This document shows positions 38,506-54,016 of a DNA stretch of 64,000 nucleotides, one piece after another. Origin of the DNA: Aquatica leii (Eukaryota > Arthropoda > Insecta > Coleoptera > Lampyridae); contig CM069434.1 of the NCBI GenBank assembly GCA_035610365.1, positions 125,234,895 to 125,298,894 of the forward strand, given 5' to 3'. Under the pieces are notes generated by a model, which was not told where the DNA came from, ran no database searches, and saw only the letters and a program-made list of their open reading frames with translations. The stretch's first letter is position 1; the number at the start of each line of letters is the position of its first letter. A program made the position numbers and the translations under genes.

Positions 38506-41500
38506 ATTTACGGACTCATTCCAGTCTGTGATTGTGACTATTGTGAGTAAAATCAGTAAAATGGATTTAGTAAAGGTAAAACACATTTATATTATAAATC
38601 TTACGAATGAATTAATCAGAACCTGTACAATCGAGTCAATGCAAATAAATCGCTTATTTTAGAAACCAACATCTTTGATGTATTAAAGAAAAATAACATC
38701 CCACCCCACAACTTCCTAATCATTCTTACATTCCAGACCGGTTTAAGCATTTTGCATTTACGGACTCATTCCAGTCTGTGATTGTGACTATTGTGAGTAA
38801 AATCAGTAAAATGGATTTAGTAAAGGTAAAACACATTTATATTTTAAATCTTACGAATGAATTAATCAGAACCTGTACAATCGAGTCAATGCAAATAAAT
38901 CGCTTATTTTAGAAACCAACATCTTTGATGTATTAAAGAAAAATAACATCCCACCCCACAACTTCCTAATCATTCTTACATTCCAGACCGGTTTAAGCAT
39001 TTTGCATTTACGGACTCATTCCAGTCTGTGATTGTGACTATTGTGAGTAAAATCAGTAAAATGGATTTAGTAAAGGTAAAACACATTTATGTTTTTAAAT
39101 CTTACGAATGAATTAATCAGAACCTGTACAATCGAGTCAATGCAAATAAATCGCTTATTTTAGAAACCAACATCTTTGATGTATTAAAGAAAAATAACAT
39201 CCCACCCCACAACTTCCTAATCATTCTTACATTCCAGACCGGTTTAAGCATTTTGCATTTACGGACTCATTCCAGTCTGTGATTGTGACTATTGTGAGTA
39301 AAATCAGTAAAATGGATTTAGTAAAGGTAAAACACATTTATATTATAAATCTTACGAATGAATTAATCAGAACCTGTACAATCGAGTCAATGCAAATAAA
39401 TCGCTTATTTTAGAAACCAACATCTTTGATGTATTAAAGAAAAATAACATCCCACCCCACAACTTCCTAATCATTCTTACATTCCAGACCGGTTTAAGCA
39501 TTTTGCATTTACGGACTCATTCCAGTCTGTGATTGTGACTATTGTGAGTAAAATCAGTAAAATGGATTTAGTAAAGGTAAAACACATTTATATTATAAAT
39601 CTTACGAATGAATTAATCAGAACCTGTACAATCGAGTCAATGCAAATAAATCGCTTATTTTAGAAACCAACATCTTTGATGTATTAAAGAAAAATAACAT
39701 CCCACCCCACAACTTCCTAATCATTCTTACATTCCAGACCGGTTTAAGCATTTTGCATTTACGGACTCATTCCAGTCTGTGATTGTGACTATTGTGAGTA
39801 AAATCAGTAAAATGGATTTAGTAAAGGTAAAACACATTTATATTATAAATCTTACGAATGAATTAATCAGAACCTGTACAATCGAGTCAATGCAAATAAA
39901 TCGCTTATTTTAGAAACCAACATCTTTGATGTATTAAAGAAAAATAACATCCCACCCCACAACTTCCTAATCATTCTTACATTCCAGACCGGTTTAAGCA
40001 TTTTGCATTTACGGACTCATTCCAGTCTGTGATTGTGACTATTGTGAGTAAAATCAGTAAAATGGATTTAGTAAAGGTAAAACACATTTATATTATAAAT
40101 CTTACGAATGAATTAATCAGAACCTGTACAATCGAGTCAATGCAAATAAATCGCTTATTTTAGAAACCAACATCTTTGATGTATTAAAGAAAAATAACAT
40201 CCCACCCCACAACTTCCTAATCATTCTTACATTCCAGACCGGTTTAAGCATTTTGCATTTACGGACTCATTCCAGTCTGTGATTGTGACTATTGTGAGTA
40301 AAATCAGTAAAATGGATTTAGTAAAGGTAAAACACATTTATATTATAAATCTTACGAATGAATTAATCAGAACCTGTACAATCGAGTCAATGCAAATAAA
40401 TCGCTTATTTTAGAAACCAACATCTTTGATGTATTAAAGAAAAATAACATCCCACCCCACAACTTCCTAATCATTCTTACATTCCAGACCGGTTTAAGCA
40501 TTTTGCATTTACGGACTCATTCCAGTCTGTGATTGTGACTATTGTGAGTAAAATCAGTAAAATGGATTTAGTAAAGGTAAAACACATTTATATTATAAAT
40601 CTTACGAATGAATTAATCAGAACCTGTACAATCGAGTCAATGCAAATAAATCGCTTATTTTAGAAACCAACATCTTTGATGTATTAAAGAAAAATAACAT
40701 CCCACCCCACAACTTCCTAATCATTCTTACATTCCAGACCGGTTTAAGCATTTTGCATTTACGGACTCATTCCAGTCTGTGATTGTGACTATTGTGAGTA
40801 AAATCAGTAAAATGGATTTAGTAAAGGTAAAACACATTTATATTATAAATCTTACGAATGAATTAATCAGAACCTGTACAATCGAGTCAATGCAAATAAA
40901 TCGCTTATTTTAGAAACCAACATCTTTGATGTATTAAAGAAAAATAACATCCCACCCCACAACTTCCTAATCATTCTTACATTCCAGACCGGTTTAAGCA
41001 TTTTGCATTTACGGACTCATTCCAGTCTGTGATTGTGACTATTGTGAGTAAAATCAGTAAAATGGATTTAGTAAAGGTAAAACACATTTATATTATAAAT
41101 CTTACGAATGAATTAATCAGAACCTGTACAATCGAGTCAATGCAAATAAATCGCTTATTTTAGAAACCAACATCTTTGATGTATTAAAGAAAAATAACAT
41201 CCCACCCCACAACTTCCTAATCATTCTTACATTCCAGACCGGTTTAAGCATTTTGCATTTACGGACTCATTCCAGTCTGTGATTGTGACTATTGTGAGTA
41301 AAATCAGTAAAATGGATTTAGTAAAGGTAAAACACATTTATATTATAAATCTTACGAATGAATTAATCAGAACCTGTACAATCGAGTCAATGCAAATAAA
41401 TCGCTTATTTTAGAAACCAACATCTTTGATGTATTAAAGAAAAATAACATCCCACCCCACAACTTCCTAATCATTCTTACATTCCAGACCGGTTTAAGCA

Positions 41501-41506
41501 TTTTGC

Positions 41507-41758
41507 ATTTACGGACTCATTCCAGTCTGTGATTGTGACTATTGTGAGTAAAATCAGTAAAATGGATTTAGTAAAGGTAAAACACATTTAAGTTTTTTAA
41601 ATCTTACGAATGAATTAATCAGAACCTGTACAATCGAGTCAATGCAAATAAATCGCTTATTTTAGAAACCAACATCTTTGATGTATTAAAGAAAAATAAC
41701 ATCCCACCCCACAACTTCCTAATCATTCTTACATTCCAGACCGGTTTAAGCATTTTGC
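41507..41758. repeat. Variant monomer, unique allele H (252 bp)
   Basis: The inverted repeat region reads ATTTAAGTTTTTTAAAT, with the longest T run in the window (six) and T to A before the G. Two bases longer than the consensus. It resembles allele B with one more T and one substitution. Confidence 0.92.
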
Positions 41759-42258
41759 ATTTACGGACTCATTCCAGTCTGTGATTGTGACTATTGTGAG
41801 TAAAATCAGTAAAATGGATTTAGTAAAGGTAAAACACATTTATATTATAAATCTTACGAATGAATTAATCAGAACCTGTACAATCGAGTCAATGCAAATA
41901 AATCGCTTATTTTAGAAACCAACATCTTTGATGTATTAAAGAAAAATAACATCCCACCCCACAACTTCCTAATCATTCTTACATTCCAGACCGGTTTAAG
42001 CATTTTGCATTTACGGACTCATTCCAGTCTGTGATTGTGACTATTGTGAGTAAAATCAGTAAAATGGATTTAGTAAAGGTAAAACACATTTATATTATAA
42101 ATCTTACGAATGAATTAATCAGAACCTGTACAATCGAGTCAATGCAAATAAATCGCTTATTTTAGAAACCAACATCTTTGATGTATTAAAGAAAAATAAC
42201 ATCCCACCCCACAACTTCCTAATCATTCTTACATTCCAGACCGGTTTAAGCATTTTGC

Positions 42259-42510
42259 ATTTACGGACTCATTCCAGTCTGTGATTGTGACTATTGTGAG
42301 TAAAATCAGTAAAATGGATTTAGTAAAGGTAAAACACATTTATGTTTTATAAATCTTACGAATGAATTAATCAGAACCTGTACAATCGAGTCAATGCAAA
42401 TAAATCGCTTATTTTAGAAACCAACATCTTTGATGTATTAAAGAAAAATAACATCCCACCCCACAACTTCCTAATCATTCTTACATTCCAGACCGGTTTA
42501 AGCATTTTGC
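42259..42510. repeat. Variant monomer, allele F (252 bp)
   Basis: ATTTATGTTTTATAAAT: G start as in B, a run of four T, and the consensus TATAAAT right arm. Two bases longer than the consensus. The same form recurs at 47262 and 62273. Confidence 0.92.
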
Positions 42511-44260
42511 ATTTACGGACTCATTCCAGTCTGTGATTGTGACTATTGTGAGTAAAATCAGTAAAATGGATTTAGTAAAGGTAAAACACATTTATATTAT
42601 AAATCTTACGAATGAATTAATCAGAACCTGTACAATCGAGTCAATGCAAATAAATCGCTTATTTTAGAAACCAACATCTTTGATGTATTAAAGAAAAATA
42701 ACATCCCACCCCACAACTTCCTAATCATTCTTACATTCCAGACCGGTTTAAGCATTTTGCATTTACGGACTCATTCCAGTCTGTGATTGTGACTATTGTG
42801 AGTAAAATCAGTAAAATGGATTTAGTAAAGGTAAAACACATTTATATTATAAATCTTACGAATGAATTAATCAGAACCTGTACAATCGAGTCAATGCAAA
42901 TAAATCGCTTATTTTAGAAACCAACATCTTTGATGTATTAAAGAAAAATAACATCCCACCCCACAACTTCCTAATCATTCTTACATTCCAGACCGGTTTA
43001 AGCATTTTGCATTTACGGACTCATTCCAGTCTGTGATTGTGACTATTGTGAGTAAAATCAGTAAAATGGATTTAGTAAAGGTAAAACACATTTATATTAT
43101 AAATCTTACGAATGAATTAATCAGAACCTGTACAATCGAGTCAATGCAAATAAATCGCTTATTTTAGAAACCAACATCTTTGATGTATTAAAGAAAAATA
43201 ACATCCCACCCCACAACTTCCTAATCATTCTTACATTCCAGACCGGTTTAAGCATTTTGCATTTACGGACTCATTCCAGTCTGTGATTGTGACTATTGTG
43301 AGTAAAATCAGTAAAATGGATTTAGTAAAGGTAAAACACATTTATATTATAAATCTTACGAATGAATTAATCAGAACCTGTACAATCGAGTCAATGCAAA
43401 TAAATCGCTTATTTTAGAAACCAACATCTTTGATGTATTAAAGAAAAATAACATCCCACCCCACAACTTCCTAATCATTCTTACATTCCAGACCGGTTTA
43501 AGCATTTTGCATTTACGGACTCATTCCAGTCTGTGATTGTGACTATTGTGAGTAAAATCAGTAAAATGGATTTAGTAAAGGTAAAACACATTTATATTAT
43601 AAATCTTACGAATGAATTAATCAGAACCTGTACAATCGAGTCAATGCAAATAAATCGCTTATTTTAGAAACCAACATCTTTGATGTATTAAAGAAAAATA
43701 ACATCCCACCCCACAACTTCCTAATCATTCTTACATTCCAGACCGGTTTAAGCATTTTGCATTTACGGACTCATTCCAGTCTGTGATTGTGACTATTGTG
43801 AGTAAAATCAGTAAAATGGATTTAGTAAAGGTAAAACACATTTATATTATAAATCTTACGAATGAATTAATCAGAACCTGTACAATCGAGTCAATGCAAA
43901 TAAATCGCTTATTTTAGAAACCAACATCTTTGATGTATTAAAGAAAAATAACATCCCACCCCACAACTTCCTAATCATTCTTACATTCCAGACCGGTTTA
44001 AGCATTTTGCATTTACGGACTCATTCCAGTCTGTGATTGTGACTATTGTGAGTAAAATCAGTAAAATGGATTTAGTAAAGGTAAAACACATTTATATTAT
44101 AAATCTTACGAATGAATTAATCAGAACCTGTACAATCGAGTCAATGCAAATAAATCGCTTATTTTAGAAACCAACATCTTTGATGTATTAAAGAAAAATA
44201 ACATCCCACCCCACAACTTCCTAATCATTCTTACATTCCAGACCGGTTTAAGCATTTTGC

Positions 44261-44511
44261 ATTTACGGACTCATTCCAGTCTGTGATTGTGACTATTGTG
44301 AGTAAAATCAGTAAAATGGATTTAGTAAAGGTAAAACACATTTATGTTTATAAATCTTACGAATGAATTAATCAGAACCTGTACAATCGAGTCAATGCAA
44401 ATAAATCGCTTATTTTAGAAACCAACATCTTTGATGTATTAAAGAAAAATAACATCCCACCCCACAACTTCCTAATCATTCTTACATTCCAGACCGGTTT
44501 AAGCATTTTGC
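44261..44511. repeat. Variant monomer, allele C (251 bp)
   Basis: ATTTATGTTTATAAAT, the same as at 18752 and 51515. It differs from allele F by one T, so C and F form a short T-run length series. Confidence 0.92.
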
Positions 44512-47261
44512 ATTTACGGACTCATTCCAGTCTGTGATTGTGACTATTGTGAGTAAAATCAGTAAAATGGATTTAGTAAAGGTAAAACACATTTATATTA
44601 TAAATCTTACGAATGAATTAATCAGAACCTGTACAATCGAGTCAATGCAAATAAATCGCTTATTTTAGAAACCAACATCTTTGATGTATTAAAGAAAAAT
44701 AACATCCCACCCCACAACTTCCTAATCATTCTTACATTCCAGACCGGTTTAAGCATTTTGCATTTACGGACTCATTCCAGTCTGTGATTGTGACTATTGT
44801 GAGTAAAATCAGTAAAATGGATTTAGTAAAGGTAAAACACATTTATATTATAAATCTTACGAATGAATTAATCAGAACCTGTACAATCGAGTCAATGCAA
44901 ATAAATCGCTTATTTTAGAAACCAACATCTTTGATGTATTAAAGAAAAATAACATCCCACCCCACAACTTCCTAATCATTCTTACATTCCAGACCGGTTT
45001 AAGCATTTTGCATTTACGGACTCATTCCAGTCTGTGATTGTGACTATTGTGAGTAAAATCAGTAAAATGGATTTAGTAAAGGTAAAACACATTTATATTA
45101 TAAATCTTACGAATGAATTAATCAGAACCTGTACAATCGAGTCAATGCAAATAAATCGCTTATTTTAGAAACCAACATCTTTGATGTATTAAAGAAAAAT
45201 AACATCCCACCCCACAACTTCCTAATCATTCTTACATTCCAGACCGGTTTAAGCATTTTGCATTTACGGACTCATTCCAGTCTGTGATTGTGACTATTGT
45301 GAGTAAAATCAGTAAAATGGATTTAGTAAAGGTAAAACACATTTATATTATAAATCTTACGAATGAATTAATCAGAACCTGTACAATCGAGTCAATGCAA
45401 ATAAATCGCTTATTTTAGAAACCAACATCTTTGATGTATTAAAGAAAAATAACATCCCACCCCACAACTTCCTAATCATTCTTACATTCCAGACCGGTTT
45501 AAGCATTTTGCATTTACGGACTCATTCCAGTCTGTGATTGTGACTATTGTGAGTAAAATCAGTAAAATGGATTTAGTAAAGGTAAAACACATTTATATTA
45601 TAAATCTTACGAATGAATTAATCAGAACCTGTACAATCGAGTCAATGCAAATAAATCGCTTATTTTAGAAACCAACATCTTTGATGTATTAAAGAAAAAT
45701 AACATCCCACCCCACAACTTCCTAATCATTCTTACATTCCAGACCGGTTTAAGCATTTTGCATTTACGGACTCATTCCAGTCTGTGATTGTGACTATTGT
45801 GAGTAAAATCAGTAAAATGGATTTAGTAAAGGTAAAACACATTTATATTATAAATCTTACGAATGAATTAATCAGAACCTGTACAATCGAGTCAATGCAA
45901 ATAAATCGCTTATTTTAGAAACCAACATCTTTGATGTATTAAAGAAAAATAACATCCCACCCCACAACTTCCTAATCATTCTTACATTCCAGACCGGTTT
46001 AAGCATTTTGCATTTACGGACTCATTCCAGTCTGTGATTGTGACTATTGTGAGTAAAATCAGTAAAATGGATTTAGTAAAGGTAAAACACATTTATATTA
46101 TAAATCTTACGAATGAATTAATCAGAACCTGTACAATCGAGTCAATGCAAATAAATCGCTTATTTTAGAAACCAACATCTTTGATGTATTAAAGAAAAAT
46201 AACATCCCACCCCACAACTTCCTAATCATTCTTACATTCCAGACCGGTTTAAGCATTTTGCATTTACGGACTCATTCCAGTCTGTGATTGTGACTATTGT
46301 GAGTAAAATCAGTAAAATGGATTTAGTAAAGGTAAAACACATTTATATTATAAATCTTACGAATGAATTAATCAGAACCTGTACAATCGAGTCAATGCAA
46401 ATAAATCGCTTATTTTAGAAACCAACATCTTTGATGTATTAAAGAAAAATAACATCCCACCCCACAACTTCCTAATCATTCTTACATTCCAGACCGGTTT
46501 AAGCATTTTGCATTTACGGACTCATTCCAGTCTGTGATTGTGACTATTGTGAGTAAAATCAGTAAAATGGATTTAGTAAAGGTAAAACACATTTATATTA
46601 TAAATCTTACGAATGAATTAATCAGAACCTGTACAATCGAGTCAATGCAAATAAATCGCTTATTTTAGAAACCAACATCTTTGATGTATTAAAGAAAAAT
46701 AACATCCCACCCCACAACTTCCTAATCATTCTTACATTCCAGACCGGTTTAAGCATTTTGCATTTACGGACTCATTCCAGTCTGTGATTGTGACTATTGT
46801 GAGTAAAATCAGTAAAATGGATTTAGTAAAGGTAAAACACATTTATATTATAAATCTTACGAATGAATTAATCAGAACCTGTACAATCGAGTCAATGCAA
46901 ATAAATCGCTTATTTTAGAAACCAACATCTTTGATGTATTAAAGAAAAATAACATCCCACCCCACAACTTCCTAATCATTCTTACATTCCAGACCGGTTT
47001 AAGCATTTTGCATTTACGGACTCATTCCAGTCTGTGATTGTGACTATTGTGAGTAAAATCAGTAAAATGGATTTAGTAAAGGTAAAACACATTTATATTA
47101 TAAATCTTACGAATGAATTAATCAGAACCTGTACAATCGAGTCAATGCAAATAAATCGCTTATTTTAGAAACCAACATCTTTGATGTATTAAAGAAAAAT
47201 AACATCCCACCCCACAACTTCCTAATCATTCTTACATTCCAGACCGGTTTAAGCATTTTGC

Positions 47262-47513
47262 ATTTACGGACTCATTCCAGTCTGTGATTGTGACTATTGT
47301 GAGTAAAATCAGTAAAATGGATTTAGTAAAGGTAAAACACATTTATGTTTTATAAATCTTACGAATGAATTAATCAGAACCTGTACAATCGAGTCAATGC
47401 AAATAAATCGCTTATTTTAGAAACCAACATCTTTGATGTATTAAAGAAAAATAACATCCCACCCCACAACTTCCTAATCATTCTTACATTCCAGACCGGT
47501 TTAAGCATTTTGC
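47262..47513. repeat. Variant monomer, allele F (252 bp)
   Basis: Same two-base-longer form as 42259 and 62273. It sits 20 monomers downstream of 42259 with allele C between them. Confidence 0.92.
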
Positions 47514-48513
47514 ATTTACGGACTCATTCCAGTCTGTGATTGTGACTATTGTGAGTAAAATCAGTAAAATGGATTTAGTAAAGGTAAAACACATTTATAT
47601 TATAAATCTTACGAATGAATTAATCAGAACCTGTACAATCGAGTCAATGCAAATAAATCGCTTATTTTAGAAACCAACATCTTTGATGTATTAAAGAAAA
47701 ATAACATCCCACCCCACAACTTCCTAATCATTCTTACATTCCAGACCGGTTTAAGCATTTTGCATTTACGGACTCATTCCAGTCTGTGATTGTGACTATT
47801 GTGAGTAAAATCAGTAAAATGGATTTAGTAAAGGTAAAACACATTTATATTATAAATCTTACGAATGAATTAATCAGAACCTGTACAATCGAGTCAATGC
47901 AAATAAATCGCTTATTTTAGAAACCAACATCTTTGATGTATTAAAGAAAAATAACATCCCACCCCACAACTTCCTAATCATTCTTACATTCCAGACCGGT
48001 TTAAGCATTTTGCATTTACGGACTCATTCCAGTCTGTGATTGTGACTATTGTGAGTAAAATCAGTAAAATGGATTTAGTAAAGGTAAAACACATTTATAT
48101 TATAAATCTTACGAATGAATTAATCAGAACCTGTACAATCGAGTCAATGCAAATAAATCGCTTATTTTAGAAACCAACATCTTTGATGTATTAAAGAAAA
48201 ATAACATCCCACCCCACAACTTCCTAATCATTCTTACATTCCAGACCGGTTTAAGCATTTTGCATTTACGGACTCATTCCAGTCTGTGATTGTGACTATT
48301 GTGAGTAAAATCAGTAAAATGGATTTAGTAAAGGTAAAACACATTTATATTATAAATCTTACGAATGAATTAATCAGAACCTGTACAATCGAGTCAATGC
48401 AAATAAATCGCTTATTTTAGAAACCAACATCTTTGATGTATTAAAGAAAAATAACATCCCACCCCACAACTTCCTAATCATTCTTACATTCCAGACCGGT
48501 TTAAGCATTTTGC

Positions 48514-48763
48514 ATTTACGGACTCATTCCAGTCTGTGATTGTGACTATTGTGAGTAAAATCAGTAAAATGGATTTAGTAAAGGTAAAACACATTTATAT
48601 TCTAAATCTTACGAATGAATTAATCAGAACCTGTACAATCGAGTCAATGCAAATAAATCGCTTATTTTAGAAACCAACATCTTTGATGTATTAAAGAAAA
48701 ATAACATCCCACCCCACAACTTCCTAATCATTCTTACATTCCAGACCGGTTTAAGCATTTTGC
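48514..48763. repeat. Variant monomer, allele E
   Basis: ATTTATATTCTAAAT, length 250. An isolated copy with nine or more canonical units on its right side and four on its left. Confidence 0.9.
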
Positions 48764-51700
48764 ATTTACGGACTCATTCCAGTCTGTGATTGTGACTATT
48801 GTGAGTAAAATCAGTAAAATGGATTTAGTAAAGGTAAAACACATTTATATTATAAATCTTACGAATGAATTAATCAGAACCTGTACAATCGAGTCAATGC
48901 AAATAAATCGCTTATTTTAGAAACCAACATCTTTGATGTATTAAAGAAAAATAACATCCCACCCCACAACTTCCTAATCATTCTTACATTCCAGACCGGT
49001 TTAAGCATTTTGCATTTACGGACTCATTCCAGTCTGTGATTGTGACTATTGTGAGTAAAATCAGTAAAATGGATTTAGTAAAGGTAAAACACATTTATAT
49101 TATAAATCTTACGAATGAATTAATCAGAACCTGTACAATCGAGTCAATGCAAATAAATCGCTTATTTTAGAAACCAACATCTTTGATGTATTAAAGAAAA
49201 ATAACATCCCACCCCACAACTTCCTAATCATTCTTACATTCCAGACCGGTTTAAGCATTTTGCATTTACGGACTCATTCCAGTCTGTGATTGTGACTATT
49301 GTGAGTAAAATCAGTAAAATGGATTTAGTAAAGGTAAAACACATTTATATTATAAATCTTACGAATGAATTAATCAGAACCTGTACAATCGAGTCAATGC
49401 AAATAAATCGCTTATTTTAGAAACCAACATCTTTGATGTATTAAAGAAAAATAACATCCCACCCCACAACTTCCTAATCATTCTTACATTCCAGACCGGT
49501 TTAAGCATTTTGCATTTACGGACTCATTCCAGTCTGTGATTGTGACTATTGTGAGTAAAATCAGTAAAATGGATTTAGTAAAGGTAAAACACATTTATAT
49601 TATAAATCTTACGAATGAATTAATCAGAACCTGTACAATCGAGTCAATGCAAATAAATCGCTTATTTTAGAAACCAACATCTTTGATGTATTAAAGAAAA
49701 ATAACATCCCACCCCACAACTTCCTAATCATTCTTACATTCCAGACCGGTTTAAGCATTTTGCATTTACGGACTCATTCCAGTCTGTGATTGTGACTATT
49801 GTGAGTAAAATCAGTAAAATGGATTTAGTAAAGGTAAAACACATTTATATTATAAATCTTACGAATGAATTAATCAGAACCTGTACAATCGAGTCAATGC
49901 AAATAAATCGCTTATTTTAGAAACCAACATCTTTGATGTATTAAAGAAAAATAACATCCCACCCCACAACTTCCTAATCATTCTTACATTCCAGACCGGT
50001 TTAAGCATTTTGCATTTACGGACTCATTCCAGTCTGTGATTGTGACTATTGTGAGTAAAATCAGTAAAATGGATTTAGTAAAGGTAAAACACATTTATAT
50101 TATAAATCTTACGAATGAATTAATCAGAACCTGTACAATCGAGTCAATGCAAATAAATCGCTTATTTTAGAAACCAACATCTTTGATGTATTAAAGAAAA
50201 ATAACATCCCACCCCACAACTTCCTAATCATTCTTACATTCCAGACCGGTTTAAGCATTTTGCATTTACGGACTCATTCCAGTCTGTGATTGTGACTATT
50301 GTGAGTAAAATCAGTAAAATGGATTTAGTAAAGGTAAAACACATTTATATTATAAATCTTACGAATGAATTAATCAGAACCTGTACAATCGAGTCAATGC
50401 AAATAAATCGCTTATTTTAGAAACCAACATCTTTGATGTATTAAAGAAAAATAACATCCCACCCCACAACTTCCTAATCATTCTTACATTCCAGACCGGT
50501 TTAAGCATTTTGCATTTACGGACTCATTCCAGTCTGTGATTGTGACTATTGTGAGTAAAATCAGTAAAATGGATTTAGTAAAGGTAAAACACATTTATAT
50601 TATAAATCTTACGAATGAATTAATCAGAACCTGTACAATCGAGTCAATGCAAATAAATCGCTTATTTTAGAAACCAACATCTTTGATGTATTAAAGAAAA
50701 ATAACATCCCACCCCACAACTTCCTAATCATTCTTACATTCCAGACCGGTTTAAGCATTTTGCATTTACGGACTCATTCCAGTCTGTGATTGTGACTATT
50801 GTGAGTAAAATCAGTAAAATGGATTTAGTAAAGGTAAAACACATTTATGTTTTTAAATCTTACGAATGAATTAATCAGAACCTGTACAATCGAGTCAATG
50901 CAAATAAATCGCTTATTTTAGAAACCAACATCTTTGATGTATTAAAGAAAAATAACATCCCACCCCACAACTTCCTAATCATTCTTACATTCCAGACCGG
51001 TTTAAGCATTTTGCATTTACGGACTCATTCCAGTCTGTGATTGTGACTATTGTGAGTAAAATCAGTAAAATGGATTTAGTAAAGGTAAAACACATTTATA
51101 TTATAAATCTTACGAATGAATTAATCAGAACCTGTACAATCGAGTCAATGCAAATAAATCGCTTATTTTAGAAACCAACATCTTTGATGTATTAAAGAAA
51201 AATAACATCCCACCCCACAACTTCCTAATCATTCTTACATTCCAGACCGGTTTAAGCATTTTGCATTTACGGACTCATTCCAGTCTGTGATTGTGACTAT
51301 TGTGAGTAAAATCAGTAAAATGGATTTAGTAAAGGTAAAACACATTTATATTATAAATCTTACGAATGAATTAATCAGAACCTGTACAATCGAGTCAATG
51401 CAAATAAATCGCTTATTTTAGAAACCAACATCTTTGATGTATTAAAGAAAAATAACATCCCACCCCACAACTTCCTAATCATTCTTACATTCCAGACCGG
51501 TTTAAGCATTTTGCATTTACGGACTCATTCCAGTCTGTGATTGTGACTATTGTGAGTAAAATCAGTAAAATGGATTTAGTAAAGGTAAAACACATTTATG
51601 TTTATAAATCTTACGAATGAATTAATCAGAACCTGTACAATCGAGTCAATGCAAATAAATCGCTTATTTTAGAAACCAACATCTTTGATGTATTAAAGAA

Positions 51701-54016
51701 AAATAACATCCCACCCCACAACTTCCTAATCATTCTTACATTCCAGACCGGTTTAAGCATTTTGCATTTACGGACTCATTCCAGTCTGTGATTGTGACTA
51801 TTGTGAGTAAAATCAGTAAAATGGATTTAGTAAAGGTAAAACACATTTATATTATAAATCTTACGAATGAATTAATCAGAACCTGTACAATCGAGTCAAT
51901 GCAAATAAATCGCTTATTTTAGAAACCAACATCTTTGATGTATTAAAGAAAAATAACATCCCACCCCACAACTTCCTAATCATTCTTACATTCCAGACCG
52001 GTTTAAGCATTTTGCATTTACGGACTCATTCCAGTCTGTGATTGTGACTATTGTGAGTAAAATCAGTAAAATGGATTTAGTAAAGGTAAAACACATTTAT
52101 ATTATAAATCTTACGAATGAATTAATCAGAACCTGTACAATCGAGTCAATGCAAATAAATCGCTTATTTTAGAAACCAACATCTTTGATGTATTAAAGAA
52201 AAATAACATCCCACCCCACAACTTCCTAATCATTCTTACATTCCAGACCGGTTTAAGCATTTTGCATTTACGGACTCATTCCAGTCTGTGATTGTGACTA
52301 TTGTGAGTAAAATCAGTAAAATGGATTTAGTAAAGGTAAAACACATTTATATTATAAATCTTACGAATGAATTAATCAGAACCTGTACAATCGAGTCAAT
52401 GCAAATAAATCGCTTATTTTAGAAACCAACATCTTTGATGTATTAAAGAAAAATAACATCCCACCCCACAACTTCCTAATCATTCTTACATTCCAGACCG
52501 GTTTAAGCATTTTGCATTTACGGACTCATTCCAGTCTGTGATTGTGACTATTGTGAGTAAAATCAGTAAAATGGATTTAGTAAAGGTAAAACACATTTAT
52601 ATTATAAATCTTACGAATGAATTAATCAGAACCTGTACAATCGAGTCAATGCAAATAAATCGCTTATTTTAGAAACCAACATCTTTGATGTATTAAAGAA
52701 AAATAACATCCCACCCCACAACTTCCTAATCATTCTTACATTCCAGACCGGTTTAAGCATTTTGCATTTACGGACTCATTCCAGTCTGTGATTGTGACTA
52801 TTGTGAGTAAAATCAGTAAAATGGATTTAGTAAAGGTAAAACACATTTATATTATAAATCTTACGAATGAATTAATCAGAACCTGTACAATCGAGTCAAT
52901 GCAAATAAATCGCTTATTTTAGAAACCAACATCTTTGATGTATTAAAGAAAAATAACATCCCACCCCACAACTTCCTAATCATTCTTACATTCCAGACCG
53001 GTTTAAGCATTTTGCATTTACGGACTCATTCCAGTCTGTGATTGTGACTATTGTGAGTAAAATCAGTAAAATGGATTTAGTAAAGGTAAAACACATTTAT
53101 ATTATAAATCTTACGAATGAATTAATCAGAACCTGTACAATCGAGTCAATGCAAATAAATCGCTTATTTTAGAAACCAACATCTTTGATGTATTAAAGAA
53201 AAATAACATCCCACCCCACAACTTCCTAATCATTCTTACATTCCAGACCGGTTTAAGCATTTTGCATTTACGGACTCATTCCAGTCTGTGATTGTGACTA
53301 TTGTGAGTAAAATCAGTAAAATGGATTTAGTAAAGGTAAAACACATTTATATTATAAATCTTACGAATGAATTAATCAGAACCTGTACAATCGAGTCAAT
53401 GCAAATAAATCGCTTATTTTAGAAACCAACATCTTTGATGTATTAAAGAAAAATAACATCCCACCCCACAACTTCCTAATCATTCTTACATTCCAGACCG
53501 GTTTAAGCATTTTGCATTTACGGACTCATTCCAGTCTGTGATTGTGACTATTGTGAGTAAAATCAGTAAAATGGATTTAGTAAAGGTAAAACACATTTAT
53601 ATTATAAATCTTACGAATGAATTAATCAGAACCTGTACAATCGAGTCAATGCAAATAAATCGCTTATTTTAGAAACCAACATCTTTGATGTATTAAAGAA
53701 AAATAACATCCCACCCCACAACTTCCTAATCATTCTTACATTCCAGACCGGTTTAAGCATTTTGCATTTACGGACTCATTCCAGTCTGTGATTGTGACTA
53801 TTGTGAGTAAAATCAGTAAAATGGATTTAGTAAAGGTAAAACACATTTATGTTTTTAAATCTTACGAATGAATTAATCAGAACCTGTACAATCGAGTCAA
53901 TGCAAATAAATCGCTTATTTTAGAAACCAACATCTTTGATGTATTAAAGAAAAATAACATCCCACCCCACAACTTCCTAATCATTCTTACATTCCAGACC
54001 GGTTTAAGCATTTTGC

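Larger units (their letters stand above)
21242..39256. repeat. Variant-rich domain dominated by alleles B and D
   Basis: 72 monomers, 23 of them variant at the inverted repeat: 14 B, 6 D, 2 E and 1 G. Six of the eight D copies in the window lie here, and the B copies come in tight groups (25494, 25745, 26246; 30998, 31249; 38004, 38255, 39006). Regional clustering of the same allele suggests local spreading by short-range unequal exchange or conversion. It is also what region-dependent consensus quality could give. Confidence 0.88.
39257..50763. repeat. Variant-poor domain with alleles C, F and H
   Basis: 46 monomers with only five variants: H at 41507, F at 42259, C at 44261, F at 47262 and E at 48514. 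Allele B, common on both sides, is missing. Three of the five variants end in TATAAAT like the consensus but begin with G like allele B. The change of allele repertoire at both edges marks a sub-domain of the array. Confidence 0.87.
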
